Shown here piece by piece: positions 31,910-35,524 of a DNA stretch of 35,524 nt (its first letter is position 1; each line of letters opens with the position of its first letter). A program made the translations under genes and the position numbers. The DNA is from an uncultured Alphaproteobacteria bacterium (GTDB lineage Bacteria > Pseudomonadota > Alphaproteobacteria > Micropepsales > Micropepsaceae), in NCBI GenBank assembly GCA_902825865.1, contig CADECX010000034.1, positions 1-35,524 of the forward strand. Reading direction: 5' to 3'. The notes beneath the pieces are model-generated. The model was not told where the DNA came from and did not search any database. It worked only from the letters and a program-made list of their open reading frames with translations.

Positions 31910-32580
31910 ACCGCGATGCGCCGGGCCATAGCGTAAACCCGCCTTGTGCCCAGCATATAGGCGTGAAACGAACCGGCGAACAGCGACGTGAAAGCGGCAT
32001 CGCCCACATCCAAGCCGCCGGTATAGGCGCCGAAGGACGGCAGGATCAGCCGAAGACCGTCGGAGACGAAACAGCGGCGGCGCACGCTGCGGCCCCATTT
32101 CGCCACACTGGCGCAGGGATGCAGATGGCCCGCCACTTCTCCGGCTTGCGGAACACAAGCAGGTTCGTGCCGCAAAAGCAGCCCGCCCAGGCGCAATTCC
32201 GCAGCCACCTCGCCGTTCAGCCAGCCAGGGGGATGCGGGTCATGGTTGCCCGCGATCCAGGTGAAGTGCGCCGCGCGGCCCAGCTCGCCCAGCAAGATGC
32301 GTTCCTGCACGCCCAAGCGGTCCGCCGCGTCGCGATCATGAAAAGAATCGCCCAGCGCGACCACCCGCGCCGGCTTGTGGCGCGCGATGGCCTGCGCCAT
32401 CCGGCGCAAGGTATCGGCACTGTCATAGGGCGGCAGGAACTGGCGGCCCCGGGCATAGGAACTGCCCTTTTCCAGATGCAGATCGGCAAACATCAGGGTG
32501 GAATAGGACGGACTGAACGCCGCGCCGCAGGCATCCAACAGCACACTCTCGCCATTCACCTTTATCAGCAGATCATTCAT
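31906..32580 (-). CDS. pdeM: ligase-associated DNA damage response endonuclease PdeM
   Basis: The 224-residue calcineurin-like metallophosphoesterase has the ordered metal motifs MFADLHLEKG (D-x-H), LGDSFHD, WIAGNHDPH and a GHLHP. It matches PdeM, usually encoded in a four-gene cluster with an ATP-dependent DNA ligase, an exonuclease and an Lhr-like helicase. Here only the helicase is adjacent, 2 nt upstream. A DNA-end-processing phosphodiesterase role is inferred from that association. There is no signal peptide, consistent with a cytoplasmic enzyme. Confidence 0.9.
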   Translation of the reverse strand: MNDLLIKVNGESVLLDACGAAFSPSYSTLMFADLHLEKGSSYARGRQFLPPYDSADTLRRMAQAIARHKPARVVALGDSFHDRDAADRLGVQERILLGELGRAAHFTWIAGNHDPHPPGWLNGEVAAELRLGGLLLRHEPACVPQAGEVAGHLHPCASVAKWGRSVRRRCFVSDGLRLILPSFGAYTGGLDVGDAAFTSLFAGSFHAYMLGTRRVYAMARRIAV

Positions 32581-32582
32581 CT

Positions 32583-35036
32583 CTAATCCACACGCATGGC
32601 GTCGCGTATCAACGCATCCTCATTGTCCCGCAGAATAGCTTCGTCCACCTCACCCGCAACCATTTCGCGGGAAATTTCCAGCAGCGCCGGTACCGCCAAA
32701 GGCGAGACCCGGTCCAGGCGGCGGGTGACCAGCCGCTTCTTCACCCGCGCCAGCATGTCGCCCAACCGGGCGATATCCAAAAGCCCGGTTCCCGCATCCT
32801 GATAGGTGGCGCGCAACAGGACATGATCGGGCTCATGCTCCCGGAGCACGTCGTAGATCAGGTCGGACGAAAACGTCACCTGGCGGCCGGATTTTTCTTT
32901 TCCCGGAAAGCGGCGCTGGATCAGGCCGGCAATGATGGCGCAATTGCGGAAGGTGCGCTTGTAGAGATTGGATTCGGCCAGCCAGCTGTCGAGATCATCG
33001 CCCAGCATGTCCTGATCGAACAGCGCGTCCATATCGATGCCGCCCATGTCTTTTGCGCCCCAGACCGCCAAGGCATATTCGTTGGCGACAAAACCCATGG
33101 GATGATGACGGCCGCGCTCCAGCCGCCGGGTCAAAAGCATGCCGAGTGTCTGGTGCGCGAGCCGCCCCTCAAAGGGATAGCAGACCAGATAGTGGCGATT
33201 GCCGCGCGGAAACGTCTCGATCAACAGCTGGCCGGGCTTGGGGATCACGCTGCGCCATTCCTGGATCTTCAGCCATTCCTGCACCGGGTCGGGCAAACTG
33301 CTCCAGCTTGCGGGGTTCGACACCATCTCGCGCACGCGCTGGGCCAGAAAGGTCGAAAGCGGAAACTTGCCGCCGTTGTAGCTGGGAATTTGCGCCTCGG
33401 GGTCGCGGGCGCGGGTGACATAGGCGCCGGTCTCGCGCAAGCCCTCGAAGCGCAGCACGTCACCGGAGAAGATGAAGGTATCGCCCACCGCCAGCTGTTC
33501 GATGAAATATTCCTCCAGCTCGCCCAGTTTACGGCCGCCCGCGCCCGCCGGCCGCCCTTTTCCTTGAAGGCGGATTTCCACCATCGGGTCTTCCACAATC
33601 ACACCCGCGTTCAAGCGGTATTCCTGCGCCAGACGCGGATGCGCCAGGCGAAAACGGCCATCCTCGGTCTTGCGCAGCCGCGCATAGCGGTCATAGGCGC
33701 GCAGCGCATAACCGCCGGTGGCGACGAAATCCACCACCGCGTCGAAATCCTCGCGCGTCAGATGGGCATAAGGCGAAGCGGCCCGTACCTCGGTGAACAG
33801 TGCATCGGCGAAAAAAGGCGCGGCACAGGCGGAGCCCAGCACATGCTGGGCCAGCACATCCAGGGCGCCCGTCTTGAGCCGCTCTCCGTCCAATTCCCCC
33901 GCCAGAACCGCATCGCGGGCGGCATTGCACTCCAGCACTTCAAAGCGATTGGCGGGAACCAACAGCGCCAGGCTCGGCTCGTCCAGCCGGTGATTGGCGC
34001 GGCCGATGCGCTGGACCAGCCTTGCGGCGCCCTTGGGCGCGCCGATGCAGATCACCTTGTCCACCGCGCCCCAATCGATGCCCAGATCCAGGGTCGAGGT
34101 GCAGACCACGGCGCGCAGATTGCCCTTGGCCATGGCCGCTTCCACCTTGCGGCGCTGTTCCTGGGCCAGCGAGCCGTGATGCAGGGCGATCGGCAGATTG
34201 GCATCGTTGATCGCCCACAATTCCTGGAAGGTGCGTTCCGCCTGGCTGCGGGTATTGACGAACACCAAAGCAGTCTTGGCACTTTGGATCGCGGCCATTA
34301 CATCGATCATGGCGTGTCGCGCCAGATGCCCCGCCCAGGGCACATAGGAATCCGATGTGCTGATCTCGATCTTGGGTTTGGCGCCGCCCTTGGCGATAAC
34401 CAGTCGTGACAAGCATTCTTGACCCATCGGTTGCGGCATCAAGAAACGCTGGAGCGGTGCGGGGTCTTTCACCGTCGCCGACAGGCCGACGCGCCGATGT
34501 CCGGGCGCCAGGCTTTGCAGCCGCGCCAGCGCCAGCTGCACCTGCACGCCGCGCTTGGAATTGTACAAGGCATGCAGCTCGTCCAGCACCACGGTGCTGA
34601 GACCCGCAAACATCTGGGCGGCGCGGGGATGGGCCAAAAGCAGGCTGAGCTGCTCCGGCGTGGTCAGCAGAATGTCGGGCGGCGTGTGACGCTGGCGCTG
34701 GCGGCGCGCGGCGGAGGTGTCGCCGGTGCGGGTCTCCACCGTTACCGGCAAATCCATTTCCGCGATCGGCGCCTGGAGATTGCGCGCCACGTCCACGGCC
34801 AGCGCCTTGAGGGGTGAGATGTAGAGCGTGTGGAGGGCAGACTTACGGGCGCGTTTGGGTTTCTCAGCGAGATCGATCAGGCTGGGCAGGAAACCGGCCA
34901 AGGTCTTGCCGCCACCGGTCGGCGCCACCAAGAGAACGCTTTCTCCCCGCGCCGCATGGTCGGCCAAAGCCAGCTGATGGGCGCGCGGTTGCCAGCCACG
35001 CGACGCAAACCAATCCTGGAATTTGGGGGGTAGCAT
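32583..35036 (-). CDS. ligase-associated Lhr-like DEXH-box DNA helicase
   Basis: The 817-residue superfamily 2 helicase has Q-motif-like RAHQLALA (about residue 18), Walker A VAPTGGGKT (Lys44-Thr45), ISPLKALA (Ia), TTPEQL (Ib), VVLDELHAL (DELH at 152-155), SATV (III), a TSTLDLGIDWG segment (V) and QRIGRANHR (VI). The Lhr-specific winged-helix and C-terminal domains follow (EEYFIEQLAVGDTFIFSG and FPRGNRHYLVCYPFEGR). It matches the 'ligase-associated DNA damage response DEXH box helicase' and is the expected partner of PdeM, with which it forms an operon. Such Lhr helicases translocate 3'-to-5' on single-stranded DNA. Confidence 0.92.
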   Translation of the reverse strand: MLPPKFQDWFASRGWQPRAHQLALADHAARGESVLLVAPTGGGKTLAGFLPSLIDLAEKPKRARKSALHTLYISPLKALAVDVARNLQAPIAEMDLPVTVETRTGDTSAARRQRQRHTPPDILLTTPEQLSLLLAHPRAAQMFAGLSTVVLDELHALYNSKRGVQVQLALARLQSLAPGHRRVGLSATVKDPAPLQRFLMPQPMGQECLSRLVIAKGGAKPKIEISTSDSYVPWAGHLARHAMIDVMAAIQSAKTALVFVNTRSQAERTFQELWAINDANLPIALHHGSLAQEQRRKVEAAMAKGNLRAVVCTSTLDLGIDWGAVDKVICIGAPKGAARLVQRIGRANHRLDEPSLALLVPANRFEVLECNAARDAVLAGELDGERLKTGALDVLAQHVLGSACAAPFFADALFTEVRAASPYAHLTREDFDAVVDFVATGGYALRAYDRYARLRKTEDGRFRLAHPRLAQEYRLNAGVIVEDPMVEIRLQGKGRPAGAGGRKLGELEEYFIEQLAVGDTFIFSGDVLRFEGLRETGAYVTRARDPEAQIPSYNGGKFPLSTFLAQRVREMVSNPASWSSLPDPVQEWLKIQEWRSVIPKPGQLLIETFPRGNRHYLVCYPFEGRLAHQTLGMLLTRRLERGRHHPMGFVANEYALAVWGAKDMGGIDMDALFDQDMLGDDLDSWLAESNLYKRTFRNCAIIAGLIQRRFPGKEKSGRQVTFSSDLIYDVLREHEPDHVLLRATYQDAGTGLLDIARLGDMLARVKKRLVTRRLDRVSPLAVPALLEISREMVAGEVDEAILRDNEDALIRDAMRVD

Positions 35037-35075
35037 GGCGAGAACAAACCATGTACCAATATCGAAAAGCTAGTC

Positions 35076-35524
35076 CTATTTGTCGCCGAGGAGACGCTTC
35101 AGTTCGGTCTCGGGCGTGCCGTAGAAGCTGCCGGCGATCTGCTCGATGCCGGTGCGATTGACCAAGGTCAGCTGGCCGCGCCGCGTGGTCACCAACCCGC
35201 GCCGCTCAAAGCCGTGGATCGCCACGGTGACGCCGGCCCGGCGCACCCCCAGCATCACCGCCAGGAATTCATGGGTCAGCGGCACGGCATCGCTGGTCAT
35301 GCGGTCGTGCGCCATCAACAGCCAGCGCGCTAGTCTTTGCTCCAGCTTGGCGCGGCCATTGGCCAGCGCGGTGTGCGCGGTCTGAATCATGAAGCCTTGT
35401 GCCCATTTCAGCATCAAGGCGCGCAGGCCTTCGCTTTTGGCGATGGCATCGCACAAGGGTTCCTGCGGAATACGATGGCCGCTGCCGCCGATCTGCATGT
35501 AAGTGGAATGCTGGGCGCGGTTGT
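35076..35524 (-). CDS. Crp/Fnr-family transcriptional regulator, C-terminal part (5' end outside window)
   Basis: The frame is open to the window edge, so the first part of the cyclic-nucleotide-like sensor domain is missing. About 149 residues are visible, reading ...NRAQHSTYMQIGGSGHRIP, then the dimerisation helix (LMLKWAQGFMIQTAHTALAN), KLEQRLARWLLMAHDRM and a Crp-type winged helix (LTHEFLAVMLGVRRAGVTVA then GFERRGLV). The ATG at 35498 is likely internal, because the residues before it continue the family pattern. It ends 39 nt before the helicase start and could be co-transcribed with it. The effector is unknown. Confidence 0.85.
   Translation of the reverse strand, partial: NRAQHSTYMQIGGSGHRIPQEPLCDAIAKSEGLRALMLKWAQGFMIQTAHTALANGRAKLEQRLARWLLMAHDRMTSDAVPLTHEFLAVMLGVRRAGVTVAIHGFERRGLVTTRRGQLTLVNRTGIEQIAGSFYGTPETELKRLLGDK

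Overview
The window looks like a chromosomal segment of a moderately high-GC alphaproteobacterium. The pointers are a PodJ-like polarity protein, the TauE/TSUP + TIGR02186 gene pair, the PdeM/Lhr-like helicase pair, a stand-alone ParB-methyltransferase/DUF5681/terminase cassette, and an intergenic palindrome family that I know from Rhizobiales-type genomes. Genus cannot be decided from this sequence alone. Genes are densely packed, with many 1-20 nt gaps or overlaps, and occur on both strands.

Region by region: (1) 1-272 is the C-terminus of an alkaline phosphatase. (2) 273-4145 is an accessory island: a four-unit palindrome array (364-529), three minus-strand phage-type genes (ParB-N6/N4 methyltransferase, DUF5681 protein, large terminase), then a block of TTCCCTGTTAT repeats and hairpins (3886-4047). 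(3) 4146-9317 holds an RlpA-like lipoprotein, a small DMT-family membrane protein, two tandem secreted M20 metallopeptidase paralogs, and a TPR/glycosyltransferase-like protein. (4) 9319-11148 has type II NADH dehydrogenase divergent from a GlcG/HbpS-type protein. (5) 11150-14041 has an exported protein coupled to an ACS-family MFS transporter, divergent from a BDH2-like SDR. (6) 14103-17677 is a probable metal-uptake operon (DUF2946 protein, TonB-dependent receptor, half-size GDT1/UPF0016 transporter) facing a TetR regulator.

(7) 17750-23163 is a minus-strand run: membrane protein, TPR-methyltransferase with a TTG start, MaoC-type hydratase, cNMP-domain patatin, and an SDR. (8) 23381-27114 is plus strand: exported TPR-like protein followed by a clear Rho-independent terminator, membrane protein, thiolase, CAP-domain lipoprotein. 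Thiolase, MaoC hydratase, SDR and patatin together suggest lipid/acyl-CoA metabolism, but they are not one operon. (9) 27246-30152 is a PodJ-like polar scaffold. (10) 30243-31909 is the TSUP permease/TIGR02186 pair. (11) 31906-35036 is the DNA-repair pair PdeM and Lhr-like helicase, without the ligase and exonuclease that usually accompany them. (12) 35076-35524 is the C-terminal part of a Crp/Fnr regulator cut by the window edge.

The parts that deserve a second look are the three-gene packaging-like cassette with its two flanking repeat families, and the DUF2946-receptor-GDT1 operon. I do not see a CRISPR array, rRNA, tRNA or a complete transposon.
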